From: JAFDVL01 sp043783625
GTDB taxonomy: Bacteria; Acidobacteriota; Blastocatellia; RBC074
NCBI GenBank assembly: GCA_043783625.1
Contig: JAYVZE010000049.1
Span: forward strand, 1-64,000
DNA length: 64,000 bases
Direction of reading: 5' to 3'
Below are positions 39,923 to 49,870 of the stretch, in pieces (the stretch's first letter is position 1; each line of letters opens with the position of its first letter). The translations under genes were made by a program, and so were the position numbers. The notes under the pieces are model-generated. The model made no database searches, had not been told where the DNA came from, and was given only the letters and a program-made list of their open reading frames with translations.

Positions 39923-42568
39923 ATGACGGAATCGAAAGTTAATCTGATGGATACTCGACAAATCACCGCAGCACTGACCAAAATCTATCACGACGAAAAG
40001 CAGCGCATTGTTTTTTGGCATGATCCTGAGCGCGAGTTTGAGAGCGTGATTTCAATGCTGGAGCTGGATGGCATCAATATTTTGCGGCTCAACGAAATTG
40101 GTTCCTTAGCCGTCAAAATTAAACTTGAAGGCGAAGACACGAAGGGTAAATATTTACTGTATTCTCCGATGGAAGAGCCTGCTTTCGAAAATGACTGGCT
40201 CCTGGACATTCGCCTGTACAGTCGCAGTTTTCGCGCCGACCGTGCTTCGATCCTGTTGGATGAGTTGGGGCTGGTCAATCAGCATCTGCGTCAACATCTG
40301 GCCGACCGTCGCAAGTTTTTCGACAATAAAGAGCGTTTGCAAAAGTTGAAGCAAACGGTTGTCGCCACTGATACCGCGCTGGATTTAGATCGCAAAATGA
40401 TGGCGGTAGTGACCAGGGCCGACCAGCCGGAATTATTCACCCTGATTCGCACCATTTTCCACGCGTACACCGAACAGGGCGAAGATCTTGCGCTTGAAAA
40501 TGAACCCGTCATCTGGGAACAGATGGCGAAATTTGATGTGACGCAATCCTTTTGGCAAATGGTCAAAACCTCTTTCGGTTATGAAGATGAGACGCCGACG
40601 CTGAAGAAATTTTTGCTTCGTTTGTTGGTGGCGGATTTAGCACAGCACCTGAAATCAGATTTGCCCGGTGCTGTACAAACTCTTGTCCTGCCTGCCGGAG
40701 GCCGCCAGAATGCGACGGTCTGTTTAGGTCAATGGCGTGACAGCCGCAGCCTGAGCAGCAGCTATGACCGGCTCTCGGCAATCGTGTTCGCCCTCATCCA
40801 TTTGGAAGATCATTTACACAAATATGAGCTGCGCGATTGGCTCGACGTAATGAGTTTTGCCGAACTTGAAAAAACAATTGCCAGTGAGTTGCGCAAATTA
40901 GTGCAGACGACCTCCGCGACAATTAACGTTGACGAGATCCGCGCCATTGCCGCGCGACGGCAGAATGGACATTGGGCTTCGCTGAATGTGGCGGGTTCAG
41001 CAGATGTTCCGCGTCAGGAATATCACGCGGTTTACGACGCGCTGGTCTATGCCGCCGGGTTTTATGCGCTGCGCAATCAGTATCAAAACGGCTTTCATTG
41101 TGCCGATGCCCGGACAATGTATCAAACCTATGAAAAAGAACTCTATCGTTTTGATCAACTGTACCGGCGGTTTTGCGAAGCAGCGGACAAGGCTGAAATC
41201 TGGAATATTTTGAAACCGCTGCGCGAAGATATTGAGGCCGTCTATACGAATTGGTACTTGCCAAATCTGGCGGTCAGTTGGGGCGCGTTTGTAAAACCTG
41301 ATGGCAGGACAGCGCTGCTAAAAAATTGGCACATTGATAAAGTCCCGAATCAATATCAATTTTTCGAGCGGCAACTAAAACCGCGCTTGGATCCGGCTGA
41401 AAATCGTAAGACTTATGTCATTATCAGTGACGCCTTTCGTTATGAGGCGGCGCAGGAATTAACGGATGAATTGAATGGCAAGTATAGATTTGAAGCCAGC
41501 TTGAGTTCACAGCTTGGCGTGTTGCCGTCTTACACAGTGCTGGGCATGGCAAGCCTAATGCCGCACGAAACGCTGGAATACAAAAGCAATGGCGAGGTAT
41601 TAGTAGACGGCAAACCGAATGCAACGTTGGAACAACGGGACGAAATTCTGCAAACCGTGGGCGGTCTGGCGTGCAAAGCAGATGAACTCATCAAAAAGAA
41701 AAAAGAAGAGGGCAAAGAATTTGTCAGCGGCAAGCGCGTTGTGTATGTGTATCACAACGTGGTGGATGCGATTGGCGACACGTCTTCCACCGAAGAAAAA
41801 ACCTTTGATGCAGTGCGAGATGCGATTAATGAGCTTGCCACATTGACGACGTATATCATCAACAGTCTGGGCGGCAATCACATTTTGATTACGGCGGATC
41901 ATGGATTTTTATTTACCGGAAGTCCACCCGGCGAACCGGAAAAAAGTAAGTTGGAAGAGCGTCCCAATGGAACGGTAAAAGCCAAAAAGCGCTATTTGAT
42001 TGGATTGGATTTACCCGATCACGAAGCGGTCTGGCATGGCAGGACTGCTTTGACGGCAGAGGCTGACGGTGACATGGAGTTCTGGATTCCCAAAGGAGCC
42101 AATCGTTTTTATTTTGTTGGCGGTGCGCGTTTCATTCACGGCGGCGCCATGTTACAGGAAATTGTGGTGCCGGTTGTGACCGTCAAACATGTGAAAGGGA
42201 AAGCCGTCAAAGATACGAAAACGAGTGCAGTCACCGTGCAAGTGCTGGGCAATAATTTTAAAATCACTACGGCGCGACACCGGTTTGAATTGCTCCAGAT
42301 GGAACCTGTGAGTGAAAGGGTGAAACCGATGACGCTCAAAATTGCCATTTACGAAGGCACTGAAGCGGTGACGAATATTGAAACGATTACCTTTGACAGC
42401 ACTTCAGAAACAATGGACGAGCGTAAAAAATCGCTGACCTTAATTTTGCGCGACCATCAATACAATAAAAAGACGACGTACCAACTGATTTTGCGTGATG
42501 TCGAAACAGAGATCGAACATCAAAACATACCGATCATAATTGACAGGGCTTTCAGTGATGACTTCTGA
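39923..42568 (+). CDS. pglZ: BREX alkaline-phosphatase-fold protein PglZ
   Basis: 881 residues; ATG 39947 (MDTRQITAALTKIYHD) is an alternative start closer to family norms. PglZ-domain marks: VIISDAFRYEAAQELTDEL with the metal-site Asp503, GVLPSYTVLGMASLMPHETL, YVYHNVVDAIGDTSSTEEKT, and ILITADHGFLFTG with Asp659-His660. Alkaline-phosphatase-type metal ligands thus appear intact. PglZ is essential in all BREX types and binds the other subunits. The frame is intact and overlaps the brxL start by 11 bases. Confidence 0.95.
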   Translation: MTESKVNLMDTRQITAALTKIYHDEKQRIVFWHDPEREFESVISMLELDGINILRLNEIGSLAVKIKLEGEDTKGKYLLYSPMEEPAFENDWLLDIRLYSRSFRADRASILLDELGLVNQHLRQHLADRRKFFDNKERLQKLKQTVVATDTALDLDRKMMAVVTRADQPELFTLIRTIFHAYTEQGEDLALENEPVIWEQMAKFDVTQSFWQMVKTSFGYEDETPTLKKFLLRLLVADLAQHLKSDLPGAVQTLVLPAGGRQNATVCLGQWRDSRSLSSSYDRLSAIVFALIHLEDHLHKYELRDWLDVMSFAELEKTIASELRKLVQTTSATINVDEIRAIAARRQNGHWASLNVAGSADVPRQEYHAVYDALVYAAGFYALRNQYQNGFHCADARTMYQTYEKELYRFDQLYRRFCEAADKAEIWNILKPLREDIEAVYTNWYLPNLAVSWGAFVKPDGRTALLKNWHIDKVPNQYQFFERQLKPRLDPAENRKTYVIISDAFRYEAAQELTDELNGKYRFEASLSSQLGVLPSYTVLGMASLMPHETLEYKSNGEVLVDGKPNATLEQRDEILQTVGGLACKADELIKKKKEEGKEFVSGKRVVYVYHNVVDAIGDTSSTEEKTFDAVRDAINELATLTTYIINSLGGNHILITADHGFLFTGSPPGEPEKSKLEERPNGTVKAKKRYLIGLDLPDHEAVWHGRTALTAEADGDMEFWIPKGANRFYFVGGARFIHGGAMLQEIVVPVVTVKHVKGKAVKDTKTSAVTVQVLGNNFKITTARHRFELLQMEPVSERVKPMTLKIAIYEGTEAVTNIETITFDSTSETMDERKKSLTLILRDHQYNKKTTYQLILRDVETEIEHQNIPIIIDRAFSDDF

Positions 42569-44606
42569 GATTAACGAAATGGATACAACGCTTGATGCGC
42601 TGCTGAATCAGCATTTTGCCGGACGCGTCGTGCGCAAAGACCTGACCAAACTGGTCAAGGAAGGCGCGAATGTTCCGGTGTATGTGCTGGAATATTTGCT
42701 TGGCACTTATTGCGCCTCAAATGATGAAGCTGTCATTCAAGACGGGTTGCAGACAGTCAAACGGGTGCTGGCGGAAAACTATGTACGCCCTGATGAAGCC
42801 GAGAAAACAAAATCCATCATTCGTGAACGTGGCAGCCTGAAAATCATTGATAAAGTCACCGTGACATTGAATGAACGCCGCGACGTATACGAAGCGCTGC
42901 TGGCGAATTTGGGGGTGAAAGGGATTGAAGTAAACAGCGGCTATGTGAAGAAATATGAAAAGCTGCTGGCGGGTGGTATTTGGTGCATTGCCACGCTTGA
43001 ATATTTTTATGAGGAAGACCAGAAGGGGTCGCCATTTGTCCTGCGCGAATTGAAACCAATTCAAATGCCGAATTTGGATTTGGAAGAATTGTTTGCAGGT
43101 CGCCGCGCCTTCACCGAAGAGCAATGGATTGACGTGCTGTTGCGTTCGACGGGAATGGAACCTGCCAATTTTTCTGAACGCGTGAAATGGCATTTGCTGG
43201 CGAGGATGATTCCACTCGTAGAGAATAATTACAACTGTTGCGAATTGGGGCCGCGCGGAACAGGAAAAAGTCATATTTATAAAGAAATCAGCCCGAATAG
43301 CATTTTGGTTTCCGGTGGTCAGACGACCGTCGCAAACTTGTTTTATAACATGTCACGGCGTGTGGTTGGTTTAGTGGGGGTGTGGGATGTCGTCGCCTTT
43401 GATGAAGTTGCAGGCATTTCTTTCAAAGATAAAGACGGTGTCCAGATCATGAAAGATTACATGGCTTCGGGATCATTTGCACGAGGCCGTGATGCCATTA
43501 ATGCGTATGCCTCAATGGTATTCGTCGGCAATATTAACCAGCCGGTTGAGACGCTTGTCAAAACCAGTCATCTGTTTGCGCCCTTTCCTGAAACAATGAT
43601 TGATGCTGCCTTCTTTGATCGCTTCCACGCCTATCTTCCCGGCTGGGAAATTCCCAAAATGCGCCCGGAATTTTTTACGAATCAATATGGATTGATTGTG
43701 GATTATCTGGCGGAATGGTTCCGCGAAATGCGCAAACGTAATTGCGGCGATGCCATCAATAAATATTTCAAACTGGGGCGCGACCTGAATCAACGCGACT
43801 CCATTGCCGTCAAAAGAACTGTCTCTGGTCTGCTAAAACTGCTCTATCCAGAGGAGGATTATAATAAAGAAGCAGTGCGCCGTTGTTTGGAATACGCCTT
43901 AGAATCGCGTCGCCGCGTCAAAGAGCAATTGAAGAAAATTGGCGGGATGGAATTTTACGATGTTCATTTTTCTTATCTTGCTCAGGAAACATTAGAAGAA
44001 AAATTCATCAGTATTCCAGAGCAAGGCGGTGGTTCGTTAATACCGGAAGGTGCGTTAAATCCCGGCGTTATACATACGGTTGCGACCGGAAGCGGTGGAC
44101 ATCTGGGATTATTTCGATTGGAAACACAAGTCACCGCAGGCAATGGAAGTTTGAAAATGTCCGGGCTGGGATCAAATAGCGCAGCTAAGGAAGCGATTAA
44201 AGTTGGCTTCGATTATTTTAAGGCGAATGCTTCACGCCTCAGAACATCTATCAAACCAGGTGAGCATGATTATCATCTGCACATCGTCGAGCTTCATAAT
44301 TCTGGCGCGACAAACTCCCTCACAATGCTGACCTTGATTGCCCTTTGTTCTGCTGTCTTGTCAAAATCAGTTCAGTCACAAATTGTTGTGCTGGGCAACA
44401 TGAGTCTGGGCGGCAATATTCTCTCAGTTGAAAATTTGGCAGAGTCATTGCAAGTCGCTTTGGACGCAGGCGCAAAACGTATTCTGTTACCGATGGCAAG
44501 TGTGCGAGACATTCCGACGATTCCAGGCGAGCTCTTTGCAAAATTCCAAACGAGTTTTTATGCCGACCCTACTGATGCTGTTTTTAAGGCGTTAGGCGTT
44601 GAATAA
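42558..44606 (+). CDS. brxL: BREX Lon-like AAA+ protein BrxL
   Basis: 682 residues from ATG 42558, overlapping pglZ. N-terminal region TLDALLNQHFAGRVVRKDL is typical. The AAA+ core has Walker A at 231-238 (GPRGTGKS) and Walker B VVAFDEVAGISFKDKDG. The C-terminus is Lon-protease-like (IVVLGNMSLGGNILSVENLA, DAGAKRILLPMASVRDIPTI), but where Lon has its GPSAG serine loop this protein has LHNSGATNSLTMLT, so protease activity is doubtful. BrxL marks the system as type I BREX and is needed for phage exclusion. It ends 6 bases from the convergent glmS stop. Confidence 0.95.
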   Translation: MTSEINEMDTTLDALLNQHFAGRVVRKDLTKLVKEGANVPVYVLEYLLGTYCASNDEAVIQDGLQTVKRVLAENYVRPDEAEKTKSIIRERGSLKIIDKVTVTLNERRDVYEALLANLGVKGIEVNSGYVKKYEKLLAGGIWCIATLEYFYEEDQKGSPFVLRELKPIQMPNLDLEELFAGRRAFTEEQWIDVLLRSTGMEPANFSERVKWHLLARMIPLVENNYNCCELGPRGTGKSHIYKEISPNSILVSGGQTTVANLFYNMSRRVVGLVGVWDVVAFDEVAGISFKDKDGVQIMKDYMASGSFARGRDAINAYASMVFVGNINQPVETLVKTSHLFAPFPETMIDAAFFDRFHAYLPGWEIPKMRPEFFTNQYGLIVDYLAEWFREMRKRNCGDAINKYFKLGRDLNQRDSIAVKRTVSGLLKLLYPEEDYNKEAVRRCLEYALESRRRVKEQLKKIGGMEFYDVHFSYLAQETLEEKFISIPEQGGGSLIPEGALNPGVIHTVATGSGGHLGLFRLETQVTAGNGSLKMSGLGSNSAAKEAIKVGFDYFKANASRLRTSIKPGEHDYHLHIVELHNSGATNSLTMLTLIALCSAVLSKSVQSQIVVLGNMSLGGNILSVENLAESLQVALDAGAKRILLPMASVRDIPTIPGELFAKFQTSFYADPTDAVFKALGVE

Positions 44607-44612
44607 TTACGC

Positions 44613-46481
44613 CTACTCCACTGTCACCGACTTCGCTAAATTCCTCGGCTGATCTACGTCACATCCTCTTCTGACCGCGATGTGATATGCCAGCAATTGC
44701 ATGGGGATTGTTGCCAGCACAGGCGAGAGCAATTCGCTGGATGGTGGGACTTCAATTGTGAAGGAAGCCATGTCGCGGGTGTCGGTGTCGCCTTCGGTGA
44801 CGATGGCGACGACGATGCCGTCGCGGGCGCGGACTTCCTGAATATTCGACAGGGTTTTTTCGTAGCGCAGTTTGGATTTTTCGTCATCGGAATCAAGCGT
44901 ATTGATGACGACTACGGGCAGGCGCGAATCAATCAACGCGTTCGGTCCATGCTTCATTTCTCCGGCGGCGTAGCCTTCCGCGTGGATGTAGGAAATTTCT
45001 TTCAGCTTTAATGCGCCTTCGAGCGCAATCGGGAAATTGACGCCGCGACCGAGATAGAGGAAATCGCTCGACAGCACAAAATGTTTCGAGAGGTCTTCGT
45101 AATCAATGCTCGGATCGTTGAGCAATTTTTCCATCTTCACAGGCAATTCAGACAAATGACGAACGTGCCATTTTAATTGGTCTTCGGTGAGCGTACCGCG
45201 TTCTTGCGCGAGATACAGCGCGAACAAATACGCCGCGACCATTTGCGAAGTGAAGGCTTTGGTGGAGGCTACGCCAATTTCCGGGCCGGCGTGCGTGTAA
45301 ATTGTGCCGTCGGCTTCGCGTGTCATCATTGCGCCTTGCACGTTGCAAATGGCGATGGAGCGACAGGCTTTTTCTTTGGCTTCACGCAAGGCTGCGAGCG
45401 TGTCCGCCGTTTCGCCGCTTTGCGAAATCACCATCATCAAAGTACTCGGCGTCAGGATCGGATTGCGATAGCGAAATTCCGAGGCGTAATCAACCTCGAC
45501 GGGGACGCGTGCGAGTTCTTCGATAAAATATTTGGCAACTAATGCCGCGTGCCAGGCTGTGCCGCAGGCGGCGATTTTGATGTCGCTGAAGCTGCGGAAA
45601 TACGCGGCGGGAATATTGATTTCATCCAGGTAAACTTTGCCCGTATCAAGTGACACGCGATTTTGTGTGGTGTCACGAACGGCGCGTGGTTGCTCATAAA
45701 TTTCCTTGAGCATGAAATGTTTGAAGCCACCTTTTTCCGCTTGAATCGGATCCCACGTGATGCGCTGAACATCAGGTTTGACAGGTTTATTATTGCTGTC
45801 TTCGACCTTCACACCTTCGCGTGTCAGTACTGCCATTTCACCATCGCCGAGAAAAAACATGTTCCGTGTGTGCTGCAAAATCGCAGGGATGTCCGAAGCT
45901 ACAAAAGACTCACCTTCGCCGAGTCCAATCACGACAGGAGGGCCTAAACGTGCGGCAACAAGCTTATTTGGTTCGTCAGCGGAAATCGCGACGAGCGCGT
46001 AAATGCCGCGAATTTCTTTGAGTGTGGCACGAAATGCGCCTTCCAAGCCAAGCTCAGGATTGTGACGCAGATGCTTTTCGATGAGGTGCGCAATGACTTC
46101 GGTGTCAGTTTCGGATTGAAAGCGATGATCGTTTTTTTGCAGCTCGCGTTTGAGTTCGAGGTAGTTTTCGATGATGCCGTTATGGACGACGCAAATGCGT
46201 CCATCACTGGAACGATGCGGATGCGCATTCTCTTCGGTTGGGCGTCCGTGCGTCGCCCAGCGCGTATGACCCAAGCCGTAATCACCTTCAATCGGATTTT
46301 TTGCCAGAACGGTTTCGAGGTTGCGCAATTTGCCTTCGGCGCGACGCACATGCATTTCGCCAGCCTGATTGACGACGGCGATTCCGGCTGAATCATAGCC
46401 GCGATATTCCAATTTTCTCAGACCTTCGATGACAACGTCTACCACTTGCTGACTCCCGACATACCCAACGATTCCGCACAT
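44613..46481 (-). CDS. glmS: glutamine-fructose-6-phosphate aminotransferase
   Basis: 622 residues. MCGIVGYVG with the nucleophilic Cys2 starts the glutaminase domain, followed by LGHTRWATHG and VHNGIIENYLELK. Two SIS domains come next: KIAACGTAWHAALVAKYFIE, VISQSGETADTLAALREAKE, GVASTKAFTSQMVAAYLFAL, GRGVNFPIALEGALKLKEIS, and YAAGEMKHGPNALID. The end DVDQPRNLAKSVTVE is the standard GlmS C-terminus. It makes glucosamine-6-phosphate for peptidoglycan and LPS. It lies in a minus-strand run with glmU and yvcK. No glmS ribozyme was noticed upstream. Confidence 0.97.
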   Translation of the reverse strand: MCGIVGYVGSQQVVDVVIEGLRKLEYRGYDSAGIAVVNQAGEMHVRRAEGKLRNLETVLAKNPIEGDYGLGHTRWATHGRPTEENAHPHRSSDGRICVVHNGIIENYLELKRELQKNDHRFQSETDTEVIAHLIEKHLRHNPELGLEGAFRATLKEIRGIYALVAISADEPNKLVAARLGPPVVIGLGEGESFVASDIPAILQHTRNMFFLGDGEMAVLTREGVKVEDSNNKPVKPDVQRITWDPIQAEKGGFKHFMLKEIYEQPRAVRDTTQNRVSLDTGKVYLDEINIPAAYFRSFSDIKIAACGTAWHAALVAKYFIEELARVPVEVDYASEFRYRNPILTPSTLMMVISQSGETADTLAALREAKEKACRSIAICNVQGAMMTREADGTIYTHAGPEIGVASTKAFTSQMVAAYLFALYLAQERGTLTEDQLKWHVRHLSELPVKMEKLLNDPSIDYEDLSKHFVLSSDFLYLGRGVNFPIALEGALKLKEISYIHAEGYAAGEMKHGPNALIDSRLPVVVINTLDSDDEKSKLRYEKTLSNIQEVRARDGIVVAIVTEGDTDTRDMASFTIEVPPSSELLSPVLATIPMQLLAYHIAVRRGCDVDQPRNLAKSVTVE

Positions 46482-46521
46482 AAAAACTCCTCACAATCAA
46501 ACAGATATTTCTTTTGCTTTA

Positions 46522-47301
46522 TCAAGACTTTTGCTCAATAAACTGAAACTGAAATTCCTTCACATAATGACTTAAGTAACAAAGCAAGGCATAGATAAAA
46601 ATCAGAATTCCAGTCATTTCCAAAGATTCTTCAATAATTGTTTCGGCGACATATTGAAGCGATTCCAGCCCGTATACTTTTCGGATATGTCCGCCCACCA
46701 TTTCCATTCCGGCGGCTCCGGTAATAAAAACACCTCCGCCTGCAATAAAAAGCCAACGAAACTTAGCGGGCAAATCCCACAAGAATCGGAGGTAAAGCGC
46801 ACCCACAATCGGCACGATCATGACCGCTAAAAGAACCCAGGCATAATAAAAATAACCATCTGTTCCAAAAACAGCTCGCAACGGTATGATGGTCATTTCG
46901 TGCAATTCAACACCTTCGTCGAGCGCGAGATAAAAGAAGAATCCCGCCAGACACCACCAGTGTCGAGCAAACGGATTTTTCATTTTACTGGCTGCCTGCG
47001 CAATCATTGCCAGTAAGCCGACGCAGAGGAAAAAACTGAGTGTCTGGTAGAGATTGGGAACGTTGAATTCACCATCCAGATCGAATTTATCCATCAACCA
47101 CCAGAGGTGTTTCAGGCGCATGACTTCTTCGCCTAATGATAATCTAAGCGACTGTACCGCTATTCCGAGTACGATCAGTAATGAAACTAACCCCGAAAGG
47201 ACTCGGATGATTTTTTGCGGTGAAATACGAAATGAAACGGCTGTTACCGTTCTTGCAAAAGGATTTTCTTGATTAACATTGCTAACTGTCTCCAGAATCA
47301 T
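46522..47301 (-). CDS. six-helix membrane protein of unknown function
   Basis: 259 residues with about six membrane segments (near 31-50, 86-103, 114-128, 151-173, 182-203, 228-246). Charged residues sit at the helix ends or inside: LALDEGVELHEM (Asp128, Glu129, Glu132, His134, Glu135), GMEMVGGHI (Glu200) and ETIIEESLEMTG (Glu224, Glu225, Glu228). Such a set of His/Glu/Asp in a membrane protein could bind metal or protons. I do not recognise a named family. It lies between glmS and glmU on the same strand. Confidence 0.65.
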   Translation of the reverse strand: MILETVSNVNQENPFARTVTAVSFRISPQKIIRVLSGLVSLLIVLGIAVQSLRLSLGEEVMRLKHLWWLMDKFDLDGEFNVPNLYQTLSFFLCVGLLAMIAQAASKMKNPFARHWWCLAGFFFYLALDEGVELHEMTIIPLRAVFGTDGYFYYAWVLLAVMIVPIVGALYLRFLWDLPAKFRWLFIAGGGVFITGAAGMEMVGGHIRKVYGLESLQYVAETIIEESLEMTGILIFIYALLCYLSHYVKEFQFQFIEQKS

Positions 47302-47335
47302 TTTTTTCCTTAACCGGGTGCCATAGATTGAATAC

Positions 47336-48715
47336 TTATTTTAATTTTTTCTTAACTTTGGCAGGAACGCCTGCGACCAATGAATCTTCGGGAACGTCAT
47401 CAATAATGACTGAACCTGCGGCGGATATTGAACCACGTCCGACTTTTACCGGAGCCACCAGCATCGTGTCCGAACCAATTTTCACATCGTCTTCAATAAA
47501 AGTCGGGTTTTTATTCTTGCCGTCGTAATTACAAGTTACCGTACCCGCACCAATATTGACACGCTCGCCAATCGTGGCATCACCCAAATAGGTCAGGTGC
47601 ATAGATTTCGATTTGCGTCCAAGTTTAGTTTTCTTAAGTTCGACGAAATTACCAACGACGGCGGCTTCATCCAGCACAGAGTGCATTCGCAAATGCGCAA
47701 ACGGCCCGACTTTATTATTGGCAGTGAGTTTGCTGTTAATCAGAACGCAGGAATTATTCACCGTGCATTCATCGCCGATTTCGACGTTGGTCAGATGCGA
47801 CCACGAATGAATTTCACACTGACTGCCAATCTGCGAAGCACCTTCGATAATGACTTGTGGATGGATGATGGTGTCGCGCCCGATTTGCACTTCAACGTCA
47901 ATGTAGGTCGAAGCGGGATCAACAATCGTGACGCCTTCGGTCATCAGCGCATCCAATTTTTCACGGCGGAGTTTATTCCAGCCCAGCGCAATTTCAGCCC
48001 GATTATTAAAGCCCTGTAACTCCATTTCATCATCGTGCAAAACGGTTCCGACGGCTTTGTCAGCGGAGCGTAAAATTTCAGGAACATCAGTTAAGTAATA
48101 TTCACCTTGTGCGTTTTTCGTAGTCAGCCGATCAAGTGTCGGAAGCAATGCCTGAATATCAAAGCAGTAAAATCCGGGATTTACTTCTTTGATTAATTTT
48201 TGTTCAGGAGTGCAATCTTTATCTTCGACAATTTTAGCAAATTGCCCGGTTTCATCGCGGACGATCCGACCATACGCGGGCGGTGCTTCCATTTTCATGG
48301 TGATGAGCGTCGCGGCATTTTGCTCAGATTCATGAGTGGTTTTCAGTTTTTGCAAAGTCGAAGCTTTGACGAGCGGCGCGTCACCGTAGCTAACGATTAA
48401 AGCTCCAGTGGCTTTTTCCAGAACTTCGCGGGCACTCATGACAGCGTGCCCCGTACCTTTTTGTTCGGTTTGCAGGACGAACACCAACCGTTCAGCCATG
48501 TCAGGATCAAGTGCAGCGCGGGAAGCGGCTTCGACCTGTTCGGCTTGATGCCCGATAACGACAATTATTTTTTCGGGATTGAGCCGGGCAGCAGTACGCA
48601 GGACGTGTGCAATCATGGGCTGACTGCCAAGTTTATGCAGGACTTTGGCCTGATCGCTTTTCATGCGCGTGCCGAGTCCGGCAGCTAAAATCAAAACGTT
48701 AATGGGCTGGCTCAC
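47336..48715 (-). CDS. glmU: bifunctional GlmU (GlcN-1-P acetyltransferase/GlcNAc-1-P uridyltransferase)
   Basis: 459 residues. The N-terminal pyrophosphorylase domain has LAAGLGTRMKSDQAKVLHKL, QTEQKGTGHAVMSA, SYGDAPLV and EVNPGFYCFD. The C-terminal left-handed beta-helix has hexapeptide repeats (IGRDTIIHPQVIIEGASQIG) and the acetyltransfer region HLTYLGDATIGERVNIGAGT followed by VTCNYDGKNKNPT. It makes UDP-GlcNAc in the cytoplasm, the step that follows GlmS two genes downstream; GlmM is not nearby. Confidence 0.97.
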   Translation of the reverse strand: MSQPINVLILAAGLGTRMKSDQAKVLHKLGSQPMIAHVLRTAARLNPEKIIVVIGHQAEQVEAASRAALDPDMAERLVFVLQTEQKGTGHAVMSAREVLEKATGALIVSYGDAPLVKASTLQKLKTTHESEQNAATLITMKMEAPPAYGRIVRDETGQFAKIVEDKDCTPEQKLIKEVNPGFYCFDIQALLPTLDRLTTKNAQGEYYLTDVPEILRSADKAVGTVLHDDEMELQGFNNRAEIALGWNKLRREKLDALMTEGVTIVDPASTYIDVEVQIGRDTIIHPQVIIEGASQIGSQCEIHSWSHLTNVEIGDECTVNNSCVLINSKLTANNKVGPFAHLRMHSVLDEAAVVGNFVELKKTKLGRKSKSMHLTYLGDATIGERVNIGAGTVTCNYDGKNKNPTFIEDDVKIGSDTMLVAPVKVGRGSISAAGSVIIDDVPEDSLVAGVPAKVKKKLK

Positions 48716-48807
48716 TGAATTTTTCCTCGTGGATAGGTACTAATTGGGGTTTTTAGGAATATGAATGCAATTATTTGAACCGAAACGGGGAATTGCAGGG
48801 CATCAGC

Positions 48808-49860
48808 TCAAGCTTCGCTATTATATTGAATTTCAAAAATTGCGCGAGCTAAATTTGCAGGATTATGACGAACCGAGCGCGCTTCGGCTGCCAGAGGGGA
48901 CAAGACAAACTTTACTTTGCCACAGTCCGAGTGATTTTTAGCAGGTGGCTCCAACATCATGGCATATTCTTCCGCATAGAGTTCACGCATGGCAGGTGAA
49001 ATGGGAGCCGAATTAAAAATCGCATAATCCAATTGTAACTTCGGGCAATTTTTCATTAATTGTATCAGGTGGTCTTCGGCGGATAAGCCGTCCGTTTCAT
49101 CAGCTTCGGTCATGATATTACAGATGTAAATCTTTGTGGCTTTTGATTGAGTAATGGCTTCGGTGATTCCGTCTATCAAAAGATTTGGCAAAATACTGGT
49201 AAATAACGATCCGGGGCCGAGCGTAATCACATCAGCAGCGAGAATTGCTTCGACCGCTTCAGGCAAAGCTTTGGCGTTGTGTGGTGTGACTTTTAGCTTT
49301 TCAATCGGAAGTCCGCGCAAGGCATTCAACGCTTTGATGGCGCGTTGTCCGTACGCCGTTTGATTTCCAACCTGTGCTTCTAAATCCACCGAATCTAAAG
49401 TTGAAGGCAAGACCCGTGCGGAACAGCCTAATAAATCACTGGCTTTATCAATCGCCTCCAGAAAATTTCCGGTCATTTGGGTCAGAGCTACAATGATTAA
49501 ATTGCCCAGCGAATGTCCTCCGAGCGAGCCGTTGCCGGTGAAGCGATGTTTGAAGAGGTTTTTTATTGAGCGATCATCACGCGCCAGTGCGACTAAACAA
49601 TTGCGCAAATCACCGGGCGGTAAAATATCGAATTCAGAGCGTAAACGTCCTGAACTTTTACCGTCATCCGTGACGGTCACGATGGCTGTTAATGAAACCT
49701 CTTTGTTTTTGAAGGGATGCGCTCGTTCTTCGGTTAAGTCCAGTTGCGGCGTGTCATCAGCACGTTGTGCAGCGTTCAGATAAGGCTTGAGTCCGGTCAG
49801 TAAAGTTGATAAGCCCGTTCCGCCGCCGATTGCTACAAGTTTAAATGACTCGGATTTCAT
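48808..49860 (-). CDS. yvcK: YvcK/CofD-like gluconeogenesis factor
   Basis: 350 residues. The N-terminus VAIGGGTGLSTLLTGLKPYL is the YvcK signature, followed by TAIVTVTDDGKSSGRLRSEF, LPPGDLRNCLVALA, GNLIIVALTQMTGNFLEAID and ITLGPGSLFTSILPNLLIDG. YvcK proteins bind UDP-sugars such as UDP-GlcNAc and adjust carbon flow into cell-wall precursors. Its place next to glmU and glmS therefore makes functional sense. The RapZ and WhiA partners common in Firmicutes are absent here. Confidence 0.93.
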   Translation of the reverse strand: MKSESFKLVAIGGGTGLSTLLTGLKPYLNAAQRADDTPQLDLTEERAHPFKNKEVSLTAIVTVTDDGKSSGRLRSEFDILPPGDLRNCLVALARDDRSIKNLFKHRFTGNGSLGGHSLGNLIIVALTQMTGNFLEAIDKASDLLGCSARVLPSTLDSVDLEAQVGNQTAYGQRAIKALNALRGLPIEKLKVTPHNAKALPEAVEAILAADVITLGPGSLFTSILPNLLIDGITEAITQSKATKIYICNIMTEADETDGLSAEDHLIQLMKNCPKLQLDYAIFNSAPISPAMRELYAEEYAMMLEPPAKNHSDCGKVKFVLSPLAAEARSVRHNPANLARAIFEIQYNSEA

Positions 49861-49870
49861 GAGCTTCAGA

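Noticed and set aside
45177..45542. Plus-strand open frame of 121 codons within glmS
   Set aside because: Antisense to highly conserved SIS-domain sequence; no ribosome site or recognisable protein.
46482..46521. glmS ribozyme upstream of glmS
   Set aside because: The 40-base gap to the next gene is too short and shows no ribozyme core.
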